Source of the DNA: DATLLJ01 sp035537875
GTDB lineage: Bacteria; Acidobacteriota; Vicinamibacteria; Vicinamibacterales; CAVVIG01
Direction of reading: 5' to 3'
NCBI GenBank assembly: GCA_035537875.1
Contig: DATLLJ010000108.1
Location: 47,927-111,926 of the forward strand
Length of the DNA: 64,000 nt
Part shown: positions 32,305-44,347 of the stretch, in pieces
How positions within the stretch are numbered: the first letter of the stretch is position 1
Layout: the number at the start of each line of letters is the position of its first letter
Notes under the pieces: model-generated
Told to the model about the DNA's origin: nothing
What the model saw: the letters and a program-made list of their open reading frames with translations, nothing else
The model's database searches: none
Made by a program: the position numbers and the translations under genes

Positions 32305-34654
32305 CGATTCCTATCGGCGCGCAACGGCCGCGGGGCGCGTCGGCGTCTGGGACTGGGACCTCGCCAGCGGCGAGATCTACGTGGATCCGATCCTCAAAGA
32401 GATGCTGGGCTACCAGGATCACGAGATCCGCAACCATCTGGACGACTGGGGCCGCCTCGTCCATCCCGACGATGCCACCGCGGTGTTCGAGCGGGCGCAA
32501 GCCCATATCAACGGCAAGACTCCGCACTACGAGATTGAGCACCGGATGCTGCATCGCGACGGCAGCATCCGGTGGTTCCTCGCCCGCGGATCCGTCACCC
32601 GGAATGCCGACGGAACGGCTGCCCACATGGCCGGGACCGACACCGACATCACCGAACTGAAACGCAGCGAAGAGGCACTGCGCCAGGCGGAGGAACTCAA
32701 CAGGCGCATCGTCGAGAGCACCGGCGACTGCCTGCAGATCCTCGATCTCGACGGACGCCTGATCTACGTGAATCGCGAGGGGCTGCGTCTGCTCGACCTC
32801 GCCGACTTCGCCGACGTCGTCAACCGCCCGTTCGTCGGTTTCTGGGAGGAAGCGGCTCGTCAGGCGGCGGCCGAGGCCGTCGCGACAGCGCAGCGTGGCG
32901 AGTGCGGCCGTTTCCACGGCTTCACGCGAACCGCCTCACGTGCGCCGAAATGGTGGGACGTCGTCGTAACGCCGATCACCGATGTGACCGGCAAGGTGGT
33001 CCAGCTGCTGAGCGTCTCGCGTGACATCACCGAGCGGCGTCGGGAAGAGGCGCTCCATGTGGCCCAGCATCAGGTGCTCGGGATGATAGCCACCGGCAGC
33101 GCGCTGCCCGACGTGCTGGGCTGCCTCGTCGGTCTCGTCGAGCAACAGGCCGACGGTATGCTGTGTTCCGTGCTGCTGCTCGACGGAGACGGGCGCACAA
33201 TCCGACATGGTGCCGCCCCGAGTCTGCCGGACGACTACGTCCGCGCGGTCGACGGAATGCCCATCGGCCCTCGCGGCGGCTCGTGCGGGACCGCCATGTT
33301 CAGAGGCACTCGAGTGGTCGTCACCGACATCTTCACGGATCCGCTCTGGGAGGACTACCGTGCCGTGGCACGACAATCCGGTCTGAGGGCGTGCTGGTCG
33401 ACGCCGATTTTTTCGCCGGAGCGCAAGGTGCTTGGTTCGTTTGCGATGTACTACAGCGAGCCGCGCACACCCAGGGCCGCAGAGCTGCGACTGATTGAGT
33501 CGGCGGCCAACATGGCAGGAATCGCCATCGAGCAGCAGCGCGCGCATCACGCCCTGCGACAAAGCGAGGCACGAAATCAGGCCATTCTCCGCGCCCTGCC
33601 CGACTGGATGTTTCTGACGTCGGTCGAGGGCGTCTTTCTCGATTTTCACGCCAGGGACCCGTCGAGGTTGCACGTCCCTCCGTCGGCATTCCTCGGCAAG
33701 CACATCAAAGACGTCCTTCCTCCGCCGGTTGCCGAGATGCTTGCCCAGGCGTTCGCGCGCGTGAGGACGTCGGACGAGCCCGAGAAGGTCGAATACACGT
33801 TGGCGTCGGACGACACCGAGCGCTTTTATGAGGCGTGCATCGTTGGTTGCGACGGCGACAAGCTCCTCAGCATCGTCAGGGACATTACCGATCGCAAGCG
33901 CGCGGAGCTCGAGGCGATCGCGCAGCAGATGGAACTGGCACACCTGGGCCGGGTCGCCATGCTCGGCGAGCTGACGGGTGCACTTGCGCACGAGCTGAGC
34001 CAGCCGCTGACCGCCGTTCTGAGCAACGCGCAGGCCGCGCGACACCTCCTGGATCGCGAGCCGCCGGACGTGGCGGAACTCCGGCTCACTCTCGAAGACG
34101 TCATCAAGAGCAGCCGACGGGCGGGTGCCGTCATCGATCGGCTGCGCGCGCTGTTGAGGAAGGAAGACATCGTACTGCAGCCGGTCAACCTGAACGAGGT
34201 GGTGCGCGAGGTGGTCGACCTGGCACACGGCGAGGTCGCAGCGCGTCGCATGACCGTGACGAGCACGCTCACGCCAGAGGTGCCGCCCGTGCTGGGCGAT
34301 CGCGTTCAACTGCAGCAGGTGGTGCTCAATCTCGTGTTGAACGCCTGCGATGCGATGAGCGAGACGCAGGCGGCGAAGCGACAGCTTGCGCTCTCCACCG
34401 AGGCGGAAGATGGGTTCGTGCAGCTCGTCGTGAGCGACCGTGGTGTCGGGATTCCTCAAAGCCAGCTCGAGCGCGTGTTCGAGCCGTTCGTCACGTTCCG
34501 GCCGCAAGGCCTTGGCCTCGGCCTTGCCATCACACGTTCAATTGTGACGGCGCACCGCGGATCGATCCGAGCGGAAAACAACGGTGATGGCGGCGCGACA
34601 TTCCGCTGTATGCTCCCGGTCGCAAACGCCCCGGCGATCAAGCAGGCGGATTGA
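32294..34654 (+). CDS. PAS-PAS-GAF-PAS sensor histidine kinase
   Basis: It has two N-terminal PAS domains (about 1-120 with GVWDWDLASGEIYVDP, and 125-255), a GAF domain (about 270-440: SVLLLDGDGRTIRHGAAPSL, GSCGTAMFRGTRVVVTDI), another PAS-like domain, then HisKA with phospho-His in GALAHELSQPLTAVL and HATPase boxes LVLNACDAM, DRGVGIPQ and LGLGLAITRS. No membrane helix, so a soluble sensor. The frame is open from ATG 32252, but GTG 32294 gives only an 11-base overlap with the receiver gene and better operon spacing. The signal is unknown; no haem or flavin motif is certain. Confidence 0.9.
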   Translation: MQTDDSYRRATAAGRVGVWDWDLASGEIYVDPILKEMLGYQDHEIRNHLDDWGRLVHPDDATAVFERAQAHINGKTPHYEIEHRMLHRDGSIRWFLARGSVTRNADGTAAHMAGTDTDITELKRSEEALRQAEELNRRIVESTGDCLQILDLDGRLIYVNREGLRLLDLADFADVVNRPFVGFWEEAARQAAAEAVATAQRGECGRFHGFTRTASRAPKWWDVVVTPITDVTGKVVQLLSVSRDITERRREEALHVAQHQVLGMIATGSALPDVLGCLVGLVEQQADGMLCSVLLLDGDGRTIRHGAAPSLPDDYVRAVDGMPIGPRGGSCGTAMFRGTRVVVTDIFTDPLWEDYRAVARQSGLRACWSTPIFSPERKVLGSFAMYYSEPRTPRAAELRLIESAANMAGIAIEQQRAHHALRQSEARNQAILRALPDWMFLTSVEGVFLDFHARDPSRLHVPPSAFLGKHIKDVLPPPVAEMLAQAFARVRTSDEPEKVEYTLASDDTERFYEACIVGCDGDKLLSIVRDITDRKRAELEAIAQQMELAHLGRVAMLGELTGALAHELSQPLTAVLSNAQAARHLLDREPPDVAELRLTLEDVIKSSRRAGAVIDRLRALLRKEDIVLQPVNLNEVVREVVDLAHGEVAARRMTVTSTLTPEVPPVLGDRVQLQQVVLNLVLNACDAMSETQAAKRQLALSTEAEDGFVQLVVSDRGVGIPQSQLERVFEPFVTFRPQGLGLGLAITRSIVTAHRGSIRAENNGDGGATFRCMLPVANAPAIKQAD

Positions 34655-34844
34655 GTGACTGCGCCTTCTTATCGCGACGGCCGTCGCTGACCAGAATGGG
34701 CAGCCTGACGGGCGGAGACCCGTTCGGCTTACCCACTGAACGTTGGAACGGGCGTCGGCATCTTCACGGCGGCCCCGGACGGACGGCCCGACTGGCGACT
34801 CCGGTTCCAGGCCACGCTCCTGCTGCCGCGGCAGTGATGCCGAT

Positions 34845-37283
<2,439 letters not shown>

Positions 37284-37312
37284 TCCCAGGAAGCCGTATC
37301 AAATGCCGCGGG

Positions 37313-39301
37313 TCACCGGCTGCTGCCGGCGACTTTTGAGTATGACTCGAGGTCCATCATCCAGACGTCGCCCCTGAAGTCGCCGAGCACGAGAACGATC
37401 TGATCGGGCGTAGCGACGGGCGCCGTACCTGGAAGGTACGCGGGCATCACCATTTCTACTGACGCGTACACCGCCATCGGTTCCCCTTCGACCAGCCCTG
37501 ATGCGGGGGCGACATGCCGCGCTCGAACGGCGCTCCGAACCAGCGGGTTCGTGCCCGTCGGGGTGTAATAGAGGAGCCGACCATCCGCAGACCAGAAGGG
37601 ATGGCTCGCAGAGCGAGCCGCAACCACCCATTCCGACTCTGGAATCGGCTGTTCCCGGAACGGACTCAGATACACGCTGGCTGGTTCGCCCGGACGCGAT
37701 GCATCGAAGGCGATCCATCTTCGATCCGGCGACAAACGCGGATTCCTGACCGACCGGTCGGCGCTCTCCAGCAACTCGTGCTGGACTCCAGTGTGCGTGT
37801 CGATGAGCGCAATCGCATTCAGACGCGCGAATCGCTCGATAATCAGCCGGCGCTCGTCCACCCACTCGCGCGGTCGACCGCCGCAATCATCTCCCAGCTT
37901 TCGCCAGGTCCCATCGGACAGGGAGATGATGAAGATGGGCCGCATCGCGCGTTCTCCTCCAGGCATCCTCATGCCGTACGCCAGGAGGCTTCCGCTTGGC
38001 GAGATCGCCGGATACGACTTCTCGCCAGCCGGACCCCCGGCGGGCACCCTCTCGGCGCCCGTTCGGAGATCCCTCAGGAACACTTCACCGTGTCCGGGCC
38101 GGAACGAGAAATACGCGAGCGTTCGAAAGTCGGTTGTGACCGACAAGTAGCCCAGCGGAAATGGCCCACGTGTCATCCGATGCAGCGGACCGTGCGCGAG
38201 GCCGGTGACAGCATTCAGAGAGACGGACCAGAGATTCATATCCGCCTGGCTGCTGACGAATGCCAGGCGGCCAGCGGCAGCCGCGGGAAGCCATGCAGAC
38301 TCGCTGCCCGCCGTCAGCCGTTGTGGCGCCCCGGTCCCTTGAAACGTCGACGGGTTGATTCGCTGCCGGTAGAGGCCGACCCCCTGAGCCCCCGCCGCCG
38401 AGAAGACGAACGAGTCATTCACCCATGCCGCCCCGGTAGGGACGGTGAACATTCCTGCCTCGCGGAACAGGCGTACCACCCCGGTGTTCGTGGGCGAACC
38501 TCCGTCCATTGGCACGATCCACCAATCGGGTTCGAGCGCCGGATCCGGGCGGGCATGGACGAGCACGAACCGGCTGTCCGGTGACCACGTCGCGCACGCC
38601 ACATCGACCAGTTCAGACGCCACCACGCGACAACCGGCGCCGTTGTGAGCGGCGATTCGGACGCCGGCAGCCTCGCGCGGCACACACGCAAGGCACAGCC
38701 CATCGGGGGACATTCGACCGCGGCTCGCGCCTCGCTGCAGCATTCGCGGTTCACCCCCAAGCGTGGGTACGTCGTACACATTCGGGCCCGACTCGTCGCT
38801 GGCGGTAAAGATGATTCGCGTGTCGTCCGGTGAAAACGAGAGGTACGAATACTCGTGCTCACCGTTCGTCAATCGCAGCGCCGCGCCGCCAATCTGCTGG
38901 ATCCAGATCTGCGGCCTCAGCCCGTCCTGCCCGGCGTCCGAGACGTACGCGAGCAAGCGCGCGTCGGACGAGAGCGCCGGCCAACTGGTCATGGCCGACG
39001 TCCAAGTTACCCGTTCGAGTCGTGGCGCAACGGCCGCATCAACGGCGTCTGAGGTAGAGGGCGGGGCGAGCGTGCGGCGCCGGCTTTCCCACCATGCCGC
39101 CAGTTCTCCTCGTCGCGCGTAGATGCTGCCACGCTTTTCGTGCGCGAGACGATGCACGGGCAGCCCTTCCTCACGCTCCCATCGCTGAACGGTCCGGACG
39201 CCGCGGCCAAGATAAGCGGCAATCTGTTTCCAGGAATCGAGCCGACCCTCGAGGGCTTCGTCAGACTCCAGCGTCGGTTGAGCTTGGGAGTCGTCGCGCA
39301 T
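37313..39301 (-). CDS. HTH domain fused to TolB-like beta-propeller
   Basis: From ATG 39301 the product has 662 residues. The N-terminus is a MerR-like helix-turn-helix (SWKQIAAYLGRGVRTVQRWE, then HEKRGSIYARRGELAAWWES). From about residue 90 come WD40/TolB-type repeats such as WPALSSDARLLAYVSDAG, SYLSFSPDDTRIIFTASD, TWSPDSRFVLVHA and PRLSPDRRWIAFDAS, about seven to ten blades. The architecture is abundant in Acidobacteriota and its ligand is unknown. No membrane helix or kinase domain is present, so the propeller may sense a ligand in the cytoplasm. It lies upstream of the P-ATPase. Confidence 0.88.
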   Translation of the reverse strand: MRDDSQAQPTLESDEALEGRLDSWKQIAAYLGRGVRTVQRWEREEGLPVHRLAHEKRGSIYARRGELAAWWESRRRTLAPPSTSDAVDAAVAPRLERVTWTSAMTSWPALSSDARLLAYVSDAGQDGLRPQIWIQQIGGAALRLTNGEHEYSYLSFSPDDTRIIFTASDESGPNVYDVPTLGGEPRMLQRGASRGRMSPDGLCLACVPREAAGVRIAAHNGAGCRVVASELVDVACATWSPDSRFVLVHARPDPALEPDWWIVPMDGGSPTNTGVVRLFREAGMFTVPTGAAWVNDSFVFSAAGAQGVGLYRQRINPSTFQGTGAPQRLTAGSESAWLPAAAAGRLAFVSSQADMNLWSVSLNAVTGLAHGPLHRMTRGPFPLGYLSVTTDFRTLAYFSFRPGHGEVFLRDLRTGAERVPAGGPAGEKSYPAISPSGSLLAYGMRMPGGERAMRPIFIISLSDGTWRKLGDDCGGRPREWVDERRLIIERFARLNAIALIDTHTGVQHELLESADRSVRNPRLSPDRRWIAFDASRPGEPASVYLSPFREQPIPESEWVVAARSASHPFWSADGRLLYYTPTGTNPLVRSAVRARHVAPASGLVEGEPMAVYASVEMVMPAYLPGTAPVATPDQIVLVLGDFRGDVWMMDLESYSKVAGSSR

Positions 39302-39432
39302 GAGGGCCCAGCATAGCGCAGACACACGCCAAAACGCGCCACACCGGCCGTGGCAGGTCGTTGCGCTTGAGCAGCCGGAGATCCCGCCGCACACTGGGCC
39401 CGCTGTTCAAAACGTCTCCGAGGAGGTGCATC

Positions 39433-39930
39433 GTGAAGAAACTGATCGCCGTTCTATTCAGCGTCGCGCTGCTCACGGGCAGCACCGTCGCCGGGCAATC
39501 GAGCCGCAAATCCCTTCAAGGAGTGTGGCAGGCGGTCGAAGTGACTGTCAGGGGACCGGGTGCGCGCATCATCACGATTCCCGAGCCAAGACCGAACCTC
39601 ATCATCGTCACGGCCAGACACTACAGCCGAGTCGAGGTCCATGCCGAAGGGCCACGTCCGGTCCCCGCAGATGTGACGAAGGCGAGCGCAGACGAACTGC
39701 GGGCCGTGTGGGGCCCCTTCATCGGGGAAGCGGGCACGTATGAAACGACTGACGGAAATGTGCTCACGATGCGCCCCGTCGCGGCGAAGAACCCTGCGGT
39801 GATGGCTCCCGGCGCCTTCATCACCTATTCCTTCAAGCTCGACGGCGACACGCTGTGGGTGACAGTCCAGAAGGATCAGAACGGTCCGATCGTCAACCCG
39901 GTAACGGTCAAAGCGGTGAGGGTCGAGTGA
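39433..39930 (+). CDS. Secreted lipocalin-like protein
   Basis: GTG 39433, with AGGAGG 7 bases before it, gives 165 residues: signal MKKLIAVLFSVALLTGSTVA, then SLQGVWQAVEVTVRGPGARI, LIIVTARHYSRVEVHAEG, GPFIGEAGTYETTDGNVLTM and FKLDGDTLWVTVQKD. The Gly-x-Trp at the start and the later T-x-DG..L pattern fit lipocalin-like calycin barrels that bind small hydrophobic ligands. The ligand is unknown. Convergent with terC. Confidence 0.78.
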   Translation: MKKLIAVLFSVALLTGSTVAGQSSRKSLQGVWQAVEVTVRGPGARIITIPEPRPNLIIVTARHYSRVEVHAEGPRPVPADVTKASADELRAVWGPFIGEAGTYETTDGNVLTMRPVAAKNPAVMAPGAFITYSFKLDGDTLWVTVQKDQNGPIVNPVTVKAVRVE

Positions 39931-39964
39931 GCGTGTGCCGCCAGCTGACGGATGGCTTCGACGG

Positions 39965-40939
39965 CTACGCCTTCACGCTCGAGCCAGCCGCCGTTCGACG
40001 ATGGGCCTCCTGGTCGGAGATCGGCCGCGGCCAACGCAGCGATGCGGCGGTCGCGGCCGCGAGCACCAGCACGATGAAGGCGAGGGAGACGCCGATGGGG
40101 ACTTTGTAGACGTCAACGGCGAGCATCTTCAGCCCGACGAAGACCAGGATCACAGACAGGCCGACCTTCAGATAGTGAAACCGATGAATCACGCCCGCCA
40201 GTAAGAAGTAGAGGGCCCGCAGCCCGAGAATCGCAAAGACGTTGGAGCTGTACACGATGAACGGGTCCTGAGTGATGGCGAAGATCGCGGGAATGGAGTC
40301 GACGGCGAAGATGAGATCGGTCATCTCGACGAGCACGAGAACGACGAGAAGCGGCGTGGCCGCCCACCTCGACCGGCCGGCGATCTCCTCCCGGACAAGA
40401 AAGTGCTGGCCGTGATACTGGCGGGTAACCGGCACGACGCGGCGGATCAGCCGGATCGCGACGTTCGACTCGAGGTCGATGTGGGCCTCGTCCTCGGTCA
40501 CCATGCGTAGACCGGTGAACACCAGGAAAGCCCCGAAGACATAGATGATCCAGTGGAACTGTTGCATGAGGTAGGCGCCCGCTGCGATCATCCCGCCGCG
40601 CATCAGCAGCGCTCCGAGGATGCCCCAGAACAACACACGGTGCTGGTAGCGCGAAGGGACGTGGAAGGAACCGAAGACGAGAACGAATACGAAGATGTTG
40701 TCGACGGAGAGAGCTTTCTCAATCAGGTACCCGGCGAAGTACTCGAGGCCGGCGTCAGGCCCCAGGAACGCGTAGACCCCCGCGCCGAACATCAGCGCCA
40801 GCGTAATCCACACAGCGCTCCACGCCGCAGCCTCGAGCGGTCGGACTTCGTGGGCGTCTTTGTGAAAGACGAACAGATCGAGGGCGAGCATCGCCAGCAC
40901 GAAGACGTTGAACCCGGTCCACAGCCACAGTTGATCCAT
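39965..40939 (-). CDS. TerC/Alx family manganese-type exporter
   Basis: The product has nine or so membrane helices with TerC motifs: LLEYFAGYLIEKALSVDNIF region (key EKALSVDNIFVFVLVF) and VLVEMTDLIFAVDSIPAIF. The acidic residues in SVDN and AVDS are the family's metal-site aspartates. A yybP-ykoY riboswitch lies upstream, which fits Mn2+ export as in E. coli alx. I prefer ATG 40939 (MDQLWLW); in-frame ATGs also lie at 40951 and 40975. Its C-terminal 40 residues are hydrophilic. Confidence 0.92.
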   Translation of the reverse strand: MDQLWLWTGFNVFVLAMLALDLFVFHKDAHEVRPLEAAAWSAVWITLALMFGAGVYAFLGPDAGLEYFAGYLIEKALSVDNIFVFVLVFGSFHVPSRYQHRVLFWGILGALLMRGGMIAAGAYLMQQFHWIIYVFGAFLVFTGLRMVTEDEAHIDLESNVAIRLIRRVVPVTRQYHGQHFLVREEIAGRSRWAATPLLVVLVLVEMTDLIFAVDSIPAIFAITQDPFIVYSSNVFAILGLRALYFLLAGVIHRFHYLKVGLSVILVFVGLKMLAVDVYKVPIGVSLAFIVLVLAAATAASLRWPRPISDQEAHRRTAAGSSVKA

Positions 40940-41011
40940 GCGTACACCCATCGCGTGCGCTCGAAAGAGCCACACGCCGCGCGCAGTGGCACGACGTCAC
41001 TGCGCAAAATA

Positions 41012-41160
41012 AGAAAGGCGAGAGCCTCGCACCGTGGGCTGTTCGCCGCTCGTGCGAAGGTCTCGCCTTTCCCCGATGGGTATCGACCGAACCGTGCGCC
41101 AGGGCGCAGTCTTGACGATTCGGCCGCGCGGCGTTTGGCCGCCGCGTGGCTACTCCCCTT
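41012..41160 (-). promoter_or_regulatory. yybP-ykoY (Mn2+) riboswitch
   Basis: On the minus strand the RNA opens AAGGGGAGUAGCC, continues with a central CGUCAAGACUG and GGUUCGGUC, and carries the hallmark GGCGAGACCUUCGC; it closes with the complementary GCGAGGCUCUCGCCUUU. These are the conserved metal-binding and stem elements of RF00080. It ends about 70 bases before terC. A further perfect hairpin (GCGCAGTG/CACTGCGC, 40981-41005) lies between it and the gene and may be the expression platform. Confidence 0.92.
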
Positions 41161-41167
41161 CAATCCA

Positions 41168-41197
41168 AGGATAGTCTGTTCGGCGGAAGCTCCTCAA
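41168..41197 (-). promoter_or_regulatory. Sigma-70-like promoter for the riboswitch-terC transcript
   Basis: On the minus strand, TTGAGG (41197-41192) and TATCCT (41173-41168) are spaced 18 bases apart. The start would fall at about 41161, at the first bases of the riboswitch. Confidence 0.55.
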
Positions 41198-41262
41198 GCG
41201 CAACCAGACGTTGCGCTCGCCCCGGCATTCTGGTAAGGGGTGCAGCCGCGAAGACTGCGCCA

Positions 41263-41640
41263 CTAGCCCGGGTGTGAGCTGGGTGTCCAGGCGAACGCCA
41301 CGATAAAGAGGATGGCCAGGAGCAAGTCCGGCACACCCGCCGTCGCGTCTGCCACCGCGAGGCGCCCCTGGCCATAGAGCACGGCCACTCCCGCGACGTG
41401 GCCAAGCTTTTCCACGATGCTCGGGATCATCAGCGGTCGGAAGCGGACCGGGTTCGACCCGATCACCAGAAACGCGATCTGCCACGCCATCGCCACCGAC
41501 AGAAAGCCATAGAAGAATTGCGGATAGTCCATCGGCGCCGCGTACTGGCGTCCCGTCAGGTCGGTCAGAAAGTAAAGCGGCGTCAGCACGACGATGCCCC
41601 AGATGCCGGCGACGCGAAACACATGTGTCGCGAATCTCAT
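41263..41640 (-). CDS. Four-helix inner-membrane protein of unknown function
   Basis: The 125-residue product has hydrophobic segments at about 8-26, 45-67, 78-96 and 102-120, starting MRFATHVFRVAGIWGIVVLT. The DYPQFFYGFLSVAMAWQIAF segment is shared with a degenerate copy at 3776-3866. The layout resembles small DoxX/DUF4345-like membrane proteins, but no signature residue proves it. ATG 41640 was chosen as the first before the hydrophobic start. Confidence 0.75.
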   Translation of the reverse strand: MRFATHVFRVAGIWGIVVLTPLYFLTDLTGRQYAAPMDYPQFFYGFLSVAMAWQIAFLVIGSNPVRFRPLMIPSIVEKLGHVAGVAVLYGQGRLAVADATAGVPDLLLAILFIVAFAWTPSSHPG

Positions 41641-41720
41641 GCTCTCATCTCGTCCTGCCGCGAATCGTCCTCGCCTCGCGATGGACACCGAGCGGCGTCA
41701 GCATGCTTTTCCCACACGGT

Positions 41721-44063
41721 TCATACGGCGCTATTGACGTCCTTCAGCAGCGTATCGATCGACGCCTTGCGGCCCGCTGCGTACGCCAGGGCCCATCGTT
41801 TGTGGCCGAGGCGTGTGCGCCCCTCACGTTCCGCCTCTTCCTGGAGATCGTGCACCGAGGTGTCGACCACCGTGACACCGGTTGACTCGGTGACGGCATC
41901 CCGCACGCCGAGAATCCGCGCCGCCCATGCGTCGTCGCCCCTGAGTGCGGCGGCGGCGGCTAGAGGGACCAGCGCATACACGAACGCAAATTTGTCATGC
42001 AGCTCCCGGATGCGGGTGAGGCTCTCACGGACGAGCGCGATCGCTTCGTCGGTCTTTCCACGCCGTACCGCCAGGATTGCGCGAACGTACAACGCCCAGG
42101 TCAGGAACCAGGGACCGACGTCTCGCAGCAAAGATGTGGCTTCGTCGAGCAGGCGCTCGGCCTGGTCGGCGTCTCCAGTCGCAAGGGCAAGCGCCGCCAT
42201 CCCGCTGAGCGCATGCCCGGTGCCCCATGGGATAGCCAGCGCCCGGAACCCCTCGATGCTGCTGGTAAAGCGCTCTCGGGCCGCGCTCACGTTGCCAGCG
42301 GTATGTTCGACGTGCCCGGACAGATACTCAGCCTGCGCGACCACGTACCTCTCGCCGACGCCGTGGGGGAGCGACAGGGCGCGCTTGAGAGCGGTGCGTG
42401 CCCGCTCGAGTTCTCCCTGCGTGTACCACAGCACGGCCGCTCCGGCGAGTGCTCTCAGTTCGGCCGCCGGCGGAAGAGACGGCAGGTTCAGAATCTGTTC
42501 GTGCCACCGGAGGCCTTCGGCCGCATGCCCCCGGATCAGCCAAAAATACTTGAGCCCCCACGCGATATCGGCCGCTTCAGAGGGACGGTTCCGCTCGATC
42601 AGCCACGCCAGGGCGCCGCGATAATTCTCGAGCTCCTCACGCACGCGATTCAGCCATTCGGCCTGCGCAGGTCCGACGAGCCCCTCGGCGGCGAGAGACG
42701 CTTCGGCGGTGCAATAGCGCGCCAGCCCCTCGAGGGCATCGTCGCGCTCACCCGCCGCCGTGAGCTCGAGCGCAGCGTAAGCCCGCACGGTTTCGAGCAT
42801 TTGGTACAGCGGACGAGTCGCCACTGAGGTCTCAGCTCGCAGCAGAAGGCTCTTGTCGATCAAGGCGGCTGCCGCGCCCAGCGCGTCGTCGCTGGTGGAC
42901 GAAGAACCCTCGCCGCCGGGAAGGACCGCCGCGGCTGCCTCGATCGGAAAACGGCCCGGCAGGGCGCCGAGACGGCGGAACGCGCGCTGCTCGTGCGGTC
43001 CAAGAAGGCGATAACTCCAGGCCACCGTCGCATTCATGGTCTGCTGGCGTTCGGGAAGATCGCGTGGAGCGGAGGCTGAGAGCAGGACGTCGTCGCCCAG
43101 TCGGCGGAGCAGATCCTCGGCCGTCAGCATCTTCATCCACGGGGCCGCAAGCTCGAGCGCGAGCGGCAACGCATCGAGCCGGCGACAAATGGCTGTCACG
43201 GTGGGGCCGTTTGCGGACGTGAGGCGAAAGTCAGGCTGCACATCCCGCACGCGCTCCACGAAGAGTCGCACCGCCGGAGACCGTGCCCGATCCGCGGGGG
43301 ACATCGCATCCGAGTCAACCTCCAACGGCAGCGGTCCAACGGCGTACTCCCTCTCTCCTCGAACATGGAGCGGAGCGCGGCTCGTGATCAGCAGCCGCAA
43401 CGAGGCGACTGCTGTCAGGAGATCGGCAACCAGTGGCGCCGCGTCCAAGACCTGCTCGAAATTGTCGAGGACCAGCAGCGTGGGGGAATCGGCGCACGCG
43501 ACACGGGCGCGCCGGGGCAGATCGAGCGGCGTGATGTCCGAGAGCTCGAGAGCCTCGGCGATCGCCGCGGCAACGAACGCCGAATTCCGTACGGCCGCCA
43601 ACGGCACGAACACGACGCGGGAGGGACCCTCGCCTGCGATCGCATGCGCGATCTCCAGCGCCAGACGTGTCTTCCCGACGCCTCCTGGCCCGGTGATTGT
43701 CACGAGGCGTCCGGCGGGATCCGCGAGCCAGCGCCGCAGAGTGTGCACGTCCGCGTCGCGGCCGATGAGGGGGGTGGGAGCCAGGGGGAGCGCGACCTCG
43801 CGCAGCTCGTCGACCGCGGTGGTGTCCGCAGGCGCCCGCGCGCTCCCCGCGAACGCGTCCCGGATCGCACCCGTCAGGTCCAGCGCCGCCGACAGCGCGC
43901 GCACGGTCTCGACATGCGGCCGCCGTCGTTCCCCGCGCTCCAGCGCGCTGACCGCGTGGACCGACAGGCCCGCAATCGTTGCGAGCTCCTCCTGTGTGTA
44001 ACCCGCCGCCTCGCGAAGCGCTTTGAGTTGCGCTCCGAACGTCCGCTGAGCGCCAGGCTTCAT
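41721..44063 (-). CDS. XRE-HTH regulator with STAND ATPase and TPR domain
   Basis: Of 780 residues, 8-65 are an XRE helix-turn-helix (LKALREAAGYTQEELATIAG, LSVHAVSALERGERRRP). A STAND-type NTPase follows at about 95-400 (Walker A GPGGVGKTRLA, Walker B TLLVLDNFEQVLD, sensor LLITSRAPLHV, then LPLALELAAPW). The C-terminal 350 residues are TPR helices for ligand or protein sensing. Such proteins switch on in response to a bound signal and activate or repress nearby genes. It lies back-to-back with the palindrome-containing element at 44085, a good candidate target. Confidence 0.9.
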   Translation of the reverse strand: MKPGAQRTFGAQLKALREAAGYTQEELATIAGLSVHAVSALERGERRRPHVETVRALSAALDLTGAIRDAFAGSARAPADTTAVDELREVALPLAPTPLIGRDADVHTLRRWLADPAGRLVTITGPGGVGKTRLALEIAHAIAGEGPSRVVFVPLAAVRNSAFVAAAIAEALELSDITPLDLPRRARVACADSPTLLVLDNFEQVLDAAPLVADLLTAVASLRLLITSRAPLHVRGEREYAVGPLPLEVDSDAMSPADRARSPAVRLFVERVRDVQPDFRLTSANGPTVTAICRRLDALPLALELAAPWMKMLTAEDLLRRLGDDVLLSASAPRDLPERQQTMNATVAWSYRLLGPHEQRAFRRLGALPGRFPIEAAAAVLPGGEGSSSTSDDALGAAAALIDKSLLLRAETSVATRPLYQMLETVRAYAALELTAAGERDDALEGLARYCTAEASLAAEGLVGPAQAEWLNRVREELENYRGALAWLIERNRPSEAADIAWGLKYFWLIRGHAAEGLRWHEQILNLPSLPPAAELRALAGAAVLWYTQGELERARTALKRALSLPHGVGERYVVAQAEYLSGHVEHTAGNVSAARERFTSSIEGFRALAIPWGTGHALSGMAALALATGDADQAERLLDEATSLLRDVGPWFLTWALYVRAILAVRRGKTDEAIALVRESLTRIRELHDKFAFVYALVPLAAAAALRGDDAWAARILGVRDAVTESTGVTVVDTSVHDLQEEAEREGRTRLGHKRWALAYAAGRKASIDTLLKDVNSAV

Positions 44064-44084
44064 GACTCGTTCATCTTACTGCTG

Positions 44085-44166
44085 CCCGTACGAGCGTCGT
44101 ACGGGTCCTGTGGGGGTGTTGTGGGTGGTCGCTCGCGCGATCGCGCCCCACACTCGACACATGGCA
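44085..44166 (+). promoter_or_regulatory. Palindromic upstream element, copy A
   Basis: A perfect dyad CCCGTACGA-GCG-TCGTACGGG (44085-44105) starts a 79-base stretch (44088-44166) that aligns without gaps to 48107-48185, with 63 of 79 identical by my count. The most conserved part is the dyad plus GTCCTGTG and GTTGT. It lies 22 bases from the divergent XRE-STAND gene and upstream of the RTX-repeat gene. Confidence 0.75.
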
Positions 44167-44196
44167 GGCGACCGGCGAGCAACCACCTTCGTCACG
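44161..44196 (+). pseudogene. Truncated start of an epimerase-like gene
   Basis: Directly after copy A, ATG 44161 encodes MAGDRRATTFVT, similar to MAIGATSFVT at the start of the intact epimerase after copy B. The similarity stops after about 12 codons. This looks like a duplicated promoter and gene start left after deletion or recombination. Confidence 0.45.
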
Positions 44197-44347
44197 AAAC
44201 GGATACATCGCCGTCAGGCCGCGATCGTTCCTTTCGCCCGGGAATATTCGCCGGTGCCCGGAGATTGGGGAATGTGCGGGGCGCGGCGCCAGCCAATCTC
44301 AGCCGTAGAAATCAATCAATCGCCATTCATCAGAGGAGAAAAACGAA

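Noticed and set aside
32936..34507. 523-codon minus-strand open frame
   Set aside because: Antisense to the histidine kinase, whose motifs are all intact.
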